Assembly: GCA_027293245.1 (NCBI GenBank)
Contig: JAPUFZ010000079.1
Span: forward strand, 1 to 18,544
Reading direction: 5' to 3'
DNA from: Gammaproteobacteria bacterium
GTDB taxonomy: Bacteria; Pseudomonadota; Gammaproteobacteria; GCA-001735895
Length of the DNA stretch: 18,544 nt
Numbering within the stretch: the stretch's first letter is position 1; every line of letters begins with the position of its first letter. The translations under genes and the position numbers were made by a program. The notes beneath the pieces are model-generated. The model was not told the origin of the DNA and did no database searches. It saw only the letters and a list, made by a program, of their open reading frames with translations. Positions 1 through 6,380 of this stretch are shown here, in pieces.

Positions 1-2
1 GG

Positions 3-239
3 TCTCTGCTCGAGAACACGCTAATCATTCACCTCCAGGAGCTGCTGGCACACAAAACCGACGCCAGCCACCCTGTTCGCTACTCACGGCTATTTTCCGG
101 TACATCCAATATGGGTTATACTGTTTGCCGCGGTGGCAAAAAGCCAGCTAACCCGGCAGCCTGGAATGCTTTGACATCCCAGCAAAATATTCATTTTGTA
201 CCACCTGCCAACTTATCAGGAAGTAGCTATTATGAGTAA
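3..239 (+). CDS. C-terminal end of an unrecognised protein (5' partial)
   Basis: An open frame enters from the left edge and runs 78 codons to a TAA at 237-239. I do not recognise the family. The visible tail is mixed polar and hydrophobic with no predicted membrane segment. It has one cysteine in a basic stretch (VCRGGKKP) and ends in SGSSYYE. The case for it being real is the layout: its last bases overlap the start of the CBS-domain gene as ATGAGTAA, an 8-base overlap typical of translationally coupled neighbours. Another plus frame is open only to about position 152 and gives a less protein-like composition. Function cannot be stated from this fragment. Confidence 0.5.
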   Translation, partial: SLLENTLIIHLQELLAHKTDASHPVRYSRLFSGTSNMGYTVCRGGKKPANPAAWNALTSQQNIHFVPPANLSGSSYYE

Positions 240-822
240 AGAATATCAATCCCTGAACTACAGTTCCCTGTCGTCTGGAACACTCATCACCCATAACAGG
301 CGCGGCCGCTCGACAGAAATTACTCTCAATGACGCTGCATTTTCAATGATGACCGATTTCAGCCATATTCGACCGTTTACTACAACCGCCGACGCCAGCA
401 TCGAAGAGATTAACACCAAAATGATCGCCTGCGGCGTACGACTGCTTTTCGTTGCAGAGCGTGACGAAGTTCTGCTTGGCCTGGTAACTTAAAATGATAT
501 TTTTGGTGAAAAACCGCTGAAATACATCCAGGAGCATGGTGGCAAACGTGAAGAAATAACTGCCCTCGACATCATGACCCCGATGAGTCGCCTCGAATCT
601 CTACAACTTTCTGATATTCTAAGAGCACGCGTAGGAGACATTGTCGAAACCATGAAAACCAGCGGGCGACAGCATGTACTGGTAACAGAAAATCAGCCCG
701 ATGGCAGCCAGGCAATTAGTGGAATGTTCTCATCTACGCAGATTGAAAATCGCCTGAAAATAAAAATTGAATTGTCACCACGGGCCAATACTTTTGCTGA
801 TCTCGAGCGGGCCCTGACCTGA
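232..822 (+). pseudogene. CBS-domain pair protein interrupted by an in-frame TAA
   Basis: From ATG 232 the frame gives 86 codons, then TAA at 490-492, then 109 more codons in the same frame to TGA at 820-822. The reconstructed product has about 196 residues. It reads as two CBS motifs: residues about 38-100 (DFSHIRPFTT, then LLFVAERDEVLLGLVT, stop, NDIFGEKPL) and about 112-180 (ALDIMTP, VGDIVETMKTSGRQHVLVTE, AISGMFSSTQIE). CBS pairs bind adenosine nucleotides and regulate partner activity; no partner domain is present. The stop falls inside the conserved end of the first CBS motif, where GLVTxxDI is expected, so it destroys a domain and does not end one. The Met at 232 is preferred over the upstream ATG at 196 because of the overlap with the preceding gene. 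A fragment restart at ATG 574 would hold only the second CBS motif. A sequencing or assembly error is the main alternative. Confidence 0.8.
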
Positions 823-948
823 GCTGAATTAATCGCCTGTCGATCTGATTCACTGGCATCCCAGTTTCAGTCACTAGCCCGCATATTGCACGCAGGTGGC
901 ACTCACATTGATGAATATCCCTGTCAGGCTATATACGGGCCAGTATTT

Positions 949-1755
949 TCAGGCGATATTCTCGACCCACCAGTCAGGTAGATTTGCTATCGACTCGAGA
1001 ATGGCATCGGGCCTGACTTCACTTTTCAAATCGCGCTCCCTGTATTTTCCGGTTTTTACCAGTATGGCTCGCATTCCTGCCTTTTGAGCCCCCTGGATAT
1101 CGCCGACAATATCGTCCCCTATCATGATCGCATTTTTTGCTTGCGCCTTTAACAGGTCCAGTGCCGAATCGTAAAAAGCCAATGACGGCTTGCCAAGTAC
1201 CTCGGATTCGCTGGAAGAAGCATATTCAAGTGCCTTGACAAAAGGCGCCACGTCCAGTCGCAGGCCATCCTCGGCTTGCCAAAAGCGTGTTAATCCAAGT
1301 GCAATCAATACCGGTCTGGGTTCGGCCATCAACAGACGAAAAGCCTGGTTCAGCCTCGAATAACTCCATTCGTCGCCAAGATCTCCAATAACAATTGCGT
1401 CGACCGACGTTGCTGTCCTGCAATCCAGTCGGTCAAAACCCCTGAACTCGGTCAAGGCGTTTGCGGTCACAAAAAAAACAACACGTTTTAATCGCCGATT
1501 GGTTAACCATTGTGACGCTGCGATTATCGGTGTGAATATATCTTTTGTTTCAACCTTGATACCGAGCTGGTTAATTTTATCCAGCAATGAACTGCATGAT
1601 TTTGAGGTGGTATTGGTGACATAAAGATGCGGAATCTTTCTTGAGTTAATCCAGTTTATGGTATCGACTGCCCCGGCAATAGCACTGCCTCCCTGATATA
1701 TAACGCCATCGAGGTCGATTAACAACACTGGAATTTTACCGGGATGATCGTACAT
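949..1755 (-). CDS. HAD-IIA phosphatase, LHPP-like
   Basis: 268 residues of a haloacid dehalogenase superfamily IIA hydrolase. Motif I is LIDLDGVIY with the nucleophile Asp14 and acid/base Asp16. Motif II is TNTTS (47-51), motif III is the lysine of GKPS (Lys189), and motif IV is GDDIVGDI (213-220). The cap between motifs II and III is the IIA type. The stretches LDVAPFVKALEYA, IMIGDDIVGDIQGAQKAGMRA and the KTGKYR tail match animal LHPP (phospholysine phosphohistidine inorganic pyrophosphate phosphatase) as I remember it, more closely than NagD. Substrate is therefore probably a phosphoryl-amide, pyrophosphate or small phosphate ester, but this is inferred. No signal peptide, so cytoplasmic. 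It lies 72 bases downstream of the two-helix membrane protein gene on the same strand and may be cotranscribed with it. No strong Shine-Dalgarno is seen before ATG 1755. Confidence 0.88.
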   Translation of the reverse strand: MYDHPGKIPVLLIDLDGVIYQGGSAIAGAVDTINWINSRKIPHLYVTNTTSKSCSSLLDKINQLGIKVETKDIFTPIIAASQWLTNRRLKRVVFFVTANALTEFRGFDRLDCRTATSVDAIVIGDLGDEWSYSRLNQAFRLLMAEPRPVLIALGLTRFWQAEDGLRLDVAPFVKALEYASSSESEVLGKPSLAFYDSALDLLKAQAKNAIMIGDDIVGDIQGAQKAGMRAILVKTGKYRERDLKSEVRPDAILESIANLPDWWVENIA

Positions 1756-1827
1756 GCGCAGCTAGCCGCCCCATTCTGTGCTCACACTGGCAGAGAACCC
1801 CTCACCATCCCAGCCCCCTCAGGTTTA

Positions 1828-2358
1828 TTAAGGAAAGGTATCCGAGGTAAACTTCTTGATATTGTGCTGACACATGACCACCCACCGGGGCGTTGCCTTA
1901 CCGGTACCGGCCAACTGCAGCCCTGGATGTGCCTTTACCACTAGATCGAGGCTGGATTCCTGTTCTTCATCTACGTCAGCGATAAACACGTGTTTGCCTG
2001 CTCGCAGTTGGGATTCAAAGCGTTTGAAATCCTGATGCGGTTCCTGTATTCCATAAAGTCCACCCGCCCAGGCACCGAATCCTAGCATCACTATGGCCAG
2101 GAAAATAAACGGCATCCAGGTATAAGTTTCAGGCCAGTTACTATACCAGGTAACAACGAGTATCGGGGTGGCGATAGCCGCGCCTATCCATGCACCGGTA
2201 ATGGTGCTATGAACCACATCATTTTTGAAAACAGACTCCATATTGTGCAGATGATCATGGGTTTCGACACCGGTATCATCTTTACTGAACACGTGGATTT
2301 GAGCCTTATGTACACCGTTTGCCTCCAGCTCCACTTTTATACGATCAAGGTCATCCAA
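1828..2358 (-). CDS. Two-helix membrane protein, gammaproteobacterial hypothetical family, 5' end apparently damaged
   Basis: The open frame starts at a TTG (2356-2358) and gives 176 residues. There is a short alpha/beta N-terminal domain (1-50, with QIHVFSKDD), transmembrane helices at about 52-72 and 82-105, then a cytoplasmic-type alpha/beta tail with GKHVFIADVD (121-130) and GTGKATPRWVV (151-161). I recall homologues annotated as hypothetical or, loosely, as an NAD/FAD-utilising enzyme or magnesium transporter; no function is established. The TTG has no Shine-Dalgarno. Upstream in frame lies ATA (2386-2388) preceded by GGAG six bases away, then codons K-R-H-F, a TAA (2371-2373) and I-S-D-D. 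This reads like the expected family N-terminus (first beta strand) broken by one stop. The gene may thus be a pseudogene, or be translated from TTG without its first strand. Confidence 0.65.
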   Translation of the reverse strand: MDDLDRIKVELEANGVHKAQIHVFSKDDTGVETHDHLHNMESVFKNDVVHSTITGAWIGAAIATPILVVTWYSNWPETYTWMPFIFLAIVMLGFGAWAGGLYGIQEPHQDFKRFESQLRAGKHVFIADVDEEQESSLDLVVKAHPGLQLAGTGKATPRWVVMCQHNIKKFTSDTFP

Positions 2359-2370
2359 GTCGTCACTGAT

Positions 2371-2398
2371 TTAAAAATGTCTTTTTATAGTACACTCC
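2371..2398 (-). other. Presumed original start region: Shine-Dalgarno GGAG, ATA codon and in-frame TAA
   Basis: Read on the minus strand, GGAG (2398-2395) is followed by six bases and then ATA (2388-2386), in frame with the membrane protein gene. Four codons (K, R, H, F) separate it from TAA (2373-2371). The spacing is ideal for initiation at the ATA position, which suggests an ATG start that changed to ATA, together with a nonsense change at codon 6. ATA/ATT starts exist but are rare. Confidence 0.45.
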
Positions 2399-2421
2399 AA
2401 CCTATACGGTCTATCTTACAT

Positions 2422-2444
2422 TTGATCGGCTAAAACTTGATCGG
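2422..2444. repeat. Tandem direct repeat of TTGATCGG, 15-base period
   Basis: TTGATCGG occurs at 2422-2429 and 2437-2444. It lies 35-60 bases upstream of the presumed original start of the minus-strand membrane protein gene, a position suitable for a regulator-binding site, but two copies of an 8-mer are weak evidence. Confidence 0.3.
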
Positions 2445-2700
2445 TTCAATTAATCTGAGACGCCCTGGCAACAAACCGTATCAATGAGCCACTACATATT
2501 TCAGGATTGGGAAGTAATGCCTTGTCCAGGCTTGCCGAGACGGCATGTTGACGTAACGCTCAGCTTTGAAATTAGTGTTAACTATTCAAGAATAATCGCA
2601 AAGAGACCAGAGCATGCGGTCAAATCTTGAAATGCAGCACTCGATACACCCGCTCCTGAGCCCACCATACCCCCGGCAAAGCGGCGAATCAAGCCTGCAC

Positions 2701-2738
2701 CCGGGCAACCCGAATAATTATCACCATTATTTGCCCGG
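2701..2738. repeat. Long imperfect stem-loop with 8-bp GC-rich outer arms
   Basis: CCGGGCAA (2701-2708) is perfectly complementary to TTGCCCGG (2731-2738). Inside, ATAAT (2714-2718) pairs with ATTAT (2726-2730) around a 7-base loop, leaving a 5-base bulge (2709-2713) on the left side. No T-run follows, so it is not a standard intrinsic terminator. It lies about 160 bases before guaC and could be a 5' leader structure, an operator or a small repeat element. Confidence 0.5.
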
Positions 2739-2741
2739 CAT

Positions 2742-2764
2742 TAGGTATAAATTTTACCTATAAT
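2742..2764. promoter_or_regulatory. Palindrome TAGGTA-n7-TACCTA overlapping a TATAAT hexamer
   Basis: TAGGTA (2742-2747) and TACCTA (2755-2760) form a 6-bp inverted repeat with an AT-rich 7-base spacer, and TATAAT (2759-2764) on the plus strand overlaps its right arm. This could be a -10 element with an operator for guaC. No good -35 is found 16-18 bases upstream, so the promoter call is weak. Confidence 0.25.
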
Positions 2765-2897
2765 CAGGTGACTGACACAGGCAGATCGACTGCTACCATT
2801 CGCCGGCGGATTTATGATGATATTTGATCCCTGTTGCGACCACCAAATTCATGATAATGTCCTGCTGGATTGATTTCTATAGCCATTAAACTAAGCC

Positions 2898-4010
2898 ATG
2901 AGAATTGAAGACGATAGTAAACTCGACTACAAAGACGTTCTGATCAGGCCTAAACGCAGTACTCTGGGTAGCCGTAAGGATGTCGAATTGTTCCGCAGGT
3001 TCAGTTTTCGCAATTTCGACAGCCAGAACTCCGATTCGCATTACCGGGGAATCCCAATCATGGCGTCTAACATGGATGGTGTCGGTACTTTTGAAATGGC
3101 CGATAAACTGGCCAGTCTTGGCCTGTTTACCTGTCTGGTAAAAAATTACCAGGCCAAAGAATTAAGTGATTTTTTTAGCAGGGACGATCCACATCGGCTA
3201 GAAAATGTTGCCTATTCGATGGGCATTACCGAACAGGACTTTGAAAAATTCGATGCAGTATACAAAATCACGGGTAAGCGTTTGAAGTATGTCTGTGTAG
3301 ATGTCGCCAATGGATATTCAGAACGGTTTTCCGATTTTATCAAACAATTCAGAGACTCTTTCCCCGCTATTGTAATTATTGCCGGTAACGTCGTTACCGG
3401 TGAGATGACCGAAGAATTGATCTTAAGTGGCGCCGATATCGTCAAGGTTGGTATCGGGCCCGGAAGTGTCTGCACCACACGTTTACAGACCGGTGTCGGT
3501 TTTCCACAGCTATCGGCCGTGATTGAATGCGCTGATTCGGCCCATGGCCTGGGCGGCCATATTATTGCCGATGGTGGTTGCACCTGTCCTGGTGACCTCG
3601 CCAAGGCTTTTGCCGCTGGCGCCGATTACGTCATGCTCGGCGGCATGCTGGCTGGTCACGACGAAGGCGGTGGCGAGGTCATCACCAGGTATTACAAAAC
3701 TGGAGAAGTCAACAAGCTCGCCGATGGCTGGGAGGATGTAATCGAGGAACGCAAATTTGTGCAATTTTATGGTATGAGCTCACAGGCTGCCAACGAAAAA
3801 CACTTTGGCGGTTTAAAGGAATATAGATCGTCAGAGGGCCGGGAAATTCTGGTGCCGTATCGAGGCCAAATTGCCACTACGATTCAGGATTTACTGGGCG
3901 GTATTCGTAGCACCTGTACTTACGCAGGAGCGAAAAAATTGAAATGGTTGAGCAAATGTACCACCTTTGTCAAAACCGGCCAGCAATTCAATTCGGTATT
4001 CGTCAACTAA
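2898..4010 (+). CDS. guaC: GMP reductase
   Basis: 370 residues. It catalyses the NADPH-dependent reductive deamination of GMP to IMP, returning guanine nucleotides to the purine interconversion pool in the cytoplasm. The start MRIEDDSKLDYKDVLIRPKR is nearly that of E. coli GuaC. The catalytic loop GIGPGSVCTTR places the nucleophilic Cys at 192, followed by Thr194, the GMP reductase signature. Lys82 in VKNYQ takes the place of the usual HKHY lysine. IADGGCTCPGD (223-233) and GGMLAGH (248-254) form the phosphate-binding and flap regions. There is no CBS insertion, which argues against IMP dehydrogenase. Compared with the 347-residue E. coli enzyme there are about 18 extra residues at 262-285 (ITRYYKTGEV to VIEERK), a variation I recall in other GuaC proteins. 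Start ATG 2898 has a poor Shine-Dalgarno. Converges with the VTT-oxidoreductase gene 14 bases away. Confidence 0.95.
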   Translation: MRIEDDSKLDYKDVLIRPKRSTLGSRKDVELFRRFSFRNFDSQNSDSHYRGIPIMASNMDGVGTFEMADKLASLGLFTCLVKNYQAKELSDFFSRDDPHRLENVAYSMGITEQDFEKFDAVYKITGKRLKYVCVDVANGYSERFSDFIKQFRDSFPAIVIIAGNVVTGEMTEELILSGADIVKVGIGPGSVCTTRLQTGVGFPQLSAVIECADSAHGLGGHIIADGGCTCPGDLAKAFAAGADYVMLGGMLAGHDEGGGEVITRYYKTGEVNKLADGWEDVIEERKFVQFYGMSSQAANEKHFGGLKEYRSSEGREILVPYRGQIATTIQDLLGGIRSTCTYAGAKKLKWLSKCTTFVKTGQQFNSVFVN

Positions 4011-4026
4011 CTCGGTTGCTTTTTTT
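4006..4026 (+). terminator. Weak possible terminator after guaC
   Basis: CAAC and GTTG can pair around a 7-base loop across the guaC stop codon, followed by a run of seven to eight T residues ending inside the stop codon of the convergent gene. The stem is only 4 bp, so the call rests mostly on the T-run and the convergent layout. Confidence 0.25.
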
Positions 4027-6160
4027 ATTGAGCACGTCTCCAGGCGTGAAATTTAGCAATCCATGCGAGTAATTTTTGTGGCGCATGGGCCCTCTTCCAT
4101 GCTCCCGCGACATACTTGTTGGCTTCAGCCAGGGTCGGATATATATGGATAGTTCCCAGAATTTTGTTCAACCCCAGCCCGTGCTTCATCGCCAGTACGT
4201 ATTCCGCAATTAAATCACCCGCGTGTTCACCGACGATAGTGACACCAAGGATTTTATCCTTTCCCGGCAGGGTCAAAACCTTGACGAAACCATGGGCCTC
4301 ACTATCGGCGATCGCCCGGTCAAGATCATCGATACCATAGCGAGTGACCTCATATTCAACATTTTGCTCGCCCGCCTCCAGTTCGTTAAGACCTACACGA
4401 GCCACTTCTGGTTCAGAGAATGTAGCCCAGGGTATGACCGAATAATCCACTTTGAATCGCTTAAACGATCCAAATAGTGAATTAACGGAGGCAAACCAGG
4501 CCTGGTGGGCGCCGACATGGGTAAACTGATAGGGTCCGGCAACGTCACCGCAGGCATATATGGTGGGTATGCTGGATTGTAAATACTCGTTTACTTCGAT
4601 AGTACGGTTTGGATTGATACGAACACCCAGCTCCTCGAGACCAAAACCACTGCTATGTGCGGCCCTGCCAACGGCTACGATTAAGCTGCCGAATTCTATT
4701 TCCACATCCCGCCCCTGGTGTTCGGCTACCAGGTAATCCCTGCCCTCTTTTTGAATTACCTGCCTGGCCATGTGATTGACCAGGACCTTCACACCGTCGG
4801 TTTCAAGTCTGTTTTTAACCAACTCGGAAACTTCAGGGTCTTCACGTAGCAATATGCGCGCAGCCATTTCAACCTGGGTCACCTCGATGCCCAGTCGTGC
4901 GAATGCCTGGGTTAATTCCGTACCGATCGGACCACCCCCCATAACCACCAGTTTGCGTGGTTGTTGACGCATCTCCCACAAATTATCGGAGGTATAGTAC
5001 TGCACCGTTTCGATACCCTCGATCGGTGGTATGAATGGTCGCGCACCGGTCGCCACAATAATATTTCGGGTAGTGATAGTCCGGCCATTAACCTCTACCG
5101 ACCAGGGCGAAACAATCCTCGCTTCGCCTTCGATAACATCGACCCCGAGTCCGGTATATCGTTCAACCGAATCATGTGGTTCGATCTTTGCAATTACCTT
5201 TTGTACTCGTTCCATTACCTCGGCAAATTCGAATTCAGCGCTGGCCTTCTTGATCCCAAATTCCTGACTTCGCGAAATGTGCGACATGAATTTTGCCGAA
5301 CGAATGATCGCCTTCGAAGGTACACAACCGGTATTCAGACAATCGCCACCCATTTTGTGCTTCTCGATCAAGGTGACTTTGGCTTTGACCGCGGCTGCAA
5401 TATACGAGCTTACCAGCCCAGCCGAACCACTGCCTATGACGACCAGATTAGTATCAAAACTCGCTGGTTTATCGAAACCGGACAGGGCCTTGCGGTTTTT
5501 TAAAATCGTTACCAGCTTTCTTCCAACAAACGGTAATAAAGCCAGCAACACGAATGAAACTATTATTCCGGGGCTGAATATCCCCGAGGCGGAATTAATC
5601 TGCGCCAATTGGGTACCGGCATTGATATAAACTATGGTACCGGCAAACATACCCAGCTGGCTGACCCAGTAAAAAGTTGTTAACTTAATTTTGGTCAGTC
5701 CCATGACCAGGTTGATAACGAAAAACGGAAAAGCCGGTACCAGTCGCAACGCAAACAGGTAAAACGCACCATCCCTCGCTATGCCCGCATTGATCGATTT
5801 CAGGGAACTACCAAATCTGGCTTCTACGGTATCTCGAAACAGATAACGTGAAATCATGAAGGCTATCGATGCCCCTATGGTACTGGCGAATGAAATCAGG
5901 ATCACACCGGTTAACAATCCGAATATAGCGCCCGCTGCGAGTGACATAACCGCTGCACCCGGTAGTGATGCACCGGTAACCAGCACATAGACAATGAAAA
6001 ATATTAACAGGGTGGCTAGCCGGTTTTCAGCATAAAGCGTCTCAACCTGTTCTTGCTGTGCCTTGATGAATTCCAGGGTCAGGTACTGGCCGAGATCAAA
6101 GATGAAAAATAGTGTCACTATTGCGGCAATTATCCCGACCAGAACCAGCTTTTTCTTCAT
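4025..6160 (-). CDS. VTT (TVP38/DedA-like) membrane domain fused to a FAD disulfide oxidoreductase
   Basis: 711 residues in two parts. Residues 1-220 hold a leading transmembrane helix (4-22) and a VTT domain (about 48-215) with FALRLVPAFPFFVINLVMG (136-154), the conserved arginine/proline/glycine segment of TVP38/TMEM64 proteins. Residues 236-690 form a class I pyridine-nucleotide disulfide oxidoreductase: FAD motif GSGSAG (243-248), redox pair Cys274 and Cys279 in GGDCLNTGCVPSK, NAD(P) motif GGGPIG (408-413), second FAD motif ACGDV (536-540). In the dimerisation domain the usual HxHPTxxE of dihydrolipoamide dehydrogenase reads HIYPTLAE (672-679): the catalytic His position is Tyr674, as in mercuric reductase. 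There is no C-terminal cysteine pair and no heavy-metal domain, so MerA itself is unlikely. The fusion is known in proteobacteria; it may couple cytoplasmic NAD(P)H to a membrane thiol or quinone substrate, but the substrate is not known to me. Confidence 0.9.
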   Translation of the reverse strand: MKKKLVLVGIIAAIVTLFFIFDLGQYLTLEFIKAQQEQVETLYAENRLATLLIFFIVYVLVTGASLPGAAVMSLAAGAIFGLLTGVILISFASTIGASIAFMISRYLFRDTVEARFGSSLKSINAGIARDGAFYLFALRLVPAFPFFVINLVMGLTKIKLTTFYWVSQLGMFAGTIVYINAGTQLAQINSASGIFSPGIIVSFVLLALLPFVGRKLVTILKNRKALSGFDKPASFDTNLVVIGSGSAGLVSSYIAAAVKAKVTLIEKHKMGGDCLNTGCVPSKAIIRSAKFMSHISRSQEFGIKKASAEFEFAEVMERVQKVIAKIEPHDSVERYTGLGVDVIEGEARIVSPWSVEVNGRTITTRNIIVATGARPFIPPIEGIETVQYYTSDNLWEMRQQPRKLVVMGGGPIGTELTQAFARLGIEVTQVEMAARILLREDPEVSELVKNRLETDGVKVLVNHMARQVIQKEGRDYLVAEHQGRDVEIEFGSLIVAVGRAAHSSGFGLEELGVRINPNRTIEVNEYLQSSIPTIYACGDVAGPYQFTHVGAHQAWFASVNSLFGSFKRFKVDYSVIPWATFSEPEVARVGLNELEAGEQNVEYEVTRYGIDDLDRAIADSEAHGFVKVLTLPGKDKILGVTIVGEHAGDLIAEYVLAMKHGLGLNKILGTIHIYPTLAEANKYVAGAWKRAHAPQKLLAWIAKFHAWRRAQ

Positions 6161-6380
6161 TGACTACGACTCACTCAATTTTACTTTTTTTGATTATTTA
6201 CCGAAACAGGATGCCAGTTTTCTTTTGGTATCACAACCATACGACCAAGGTTTGTATGTTTGTACATATTGATGCTCTGCGCCTTCGCGAGAACCATTTT
6301 TTTAACAGTGCCTAAAACTATCTATAACCAGTAATGGATTTATGCCACCATGCGCCTGCGTATTTTCCCGGTTATCCAGA
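6161..6380. promoter_or_regulatory. Divergent intergenic region with a TATGT-n4-ACATA palindrome
   Basis: This AT-rich stretch separates the divergent oxidoreductase and transporter genes and must hold both promoters. A perfect 5-bp inverted repeat, TATGT (6255-6259) and ACATA (6264-6268), embedded in TTTGTATGTTTGTACATATT, resembles a dimeric repressor site. No unambiguous -35/-10 pair was found. Confidence 0.35.

Larger units (their letters stand above)
2389..2897. other. Gene-free divergent intergenic region
   Basis: About 500 bases separate the minus-strand membrane protein gene from guaC. I find no convincing ORF: the longest small candidates (48 and 43 codons) lack Shine-Dalgarno sequences and protein-like composition. 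It contains a direct repeat (2422-2444), a long inverted repeat (2701-2738) and a palindrome next to a TATAAT hexamer (2742-2764). Both neighbouring genes need promoters here. The stretch between about 2446 and 2700 holds nothing I can name and could be a decayed gene. Confidence 0.6.

Noticed and set aside
490..492. Genetic-code reassignment or programmed readthrough of TAA
   Set aside because: TAA ends several intact genes here (guaC, the fusion oxidoreductase, the partial gene at 3-239), and no recoding element is visible; TAA is also the stop least prone to readthrough.
2484..2763. Two small plus-strand frames of 48 and 43 codons before guaC
   Set aside because: No Shine-Dalgarno, no recognisable composition or motif; consistent with chance.
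2820..2897. Purine or other riboswitch before guaC
   Set aside because: I could not find the conserved core of a purine riboswitch or a clear aptamer fold in the bases before guaC.
3212..3604. 130-codon minus-strand ORF
   Set aside because: Antisense shadow of guaC.
4961..5503. 180-codon plus-strand ORF
   Set aside because: Lies wholly antisense to the fusion oxidoreductase, whose motifs are unmistakable; the translation has no domain pattern.
4025..6160. Mercuric reductase (MerA)
   Set aside because: No heavy-metal-associated domain, no C-terminal Cys pair and no mer genes nearby; only the redox pair and the Tyr position are shared.
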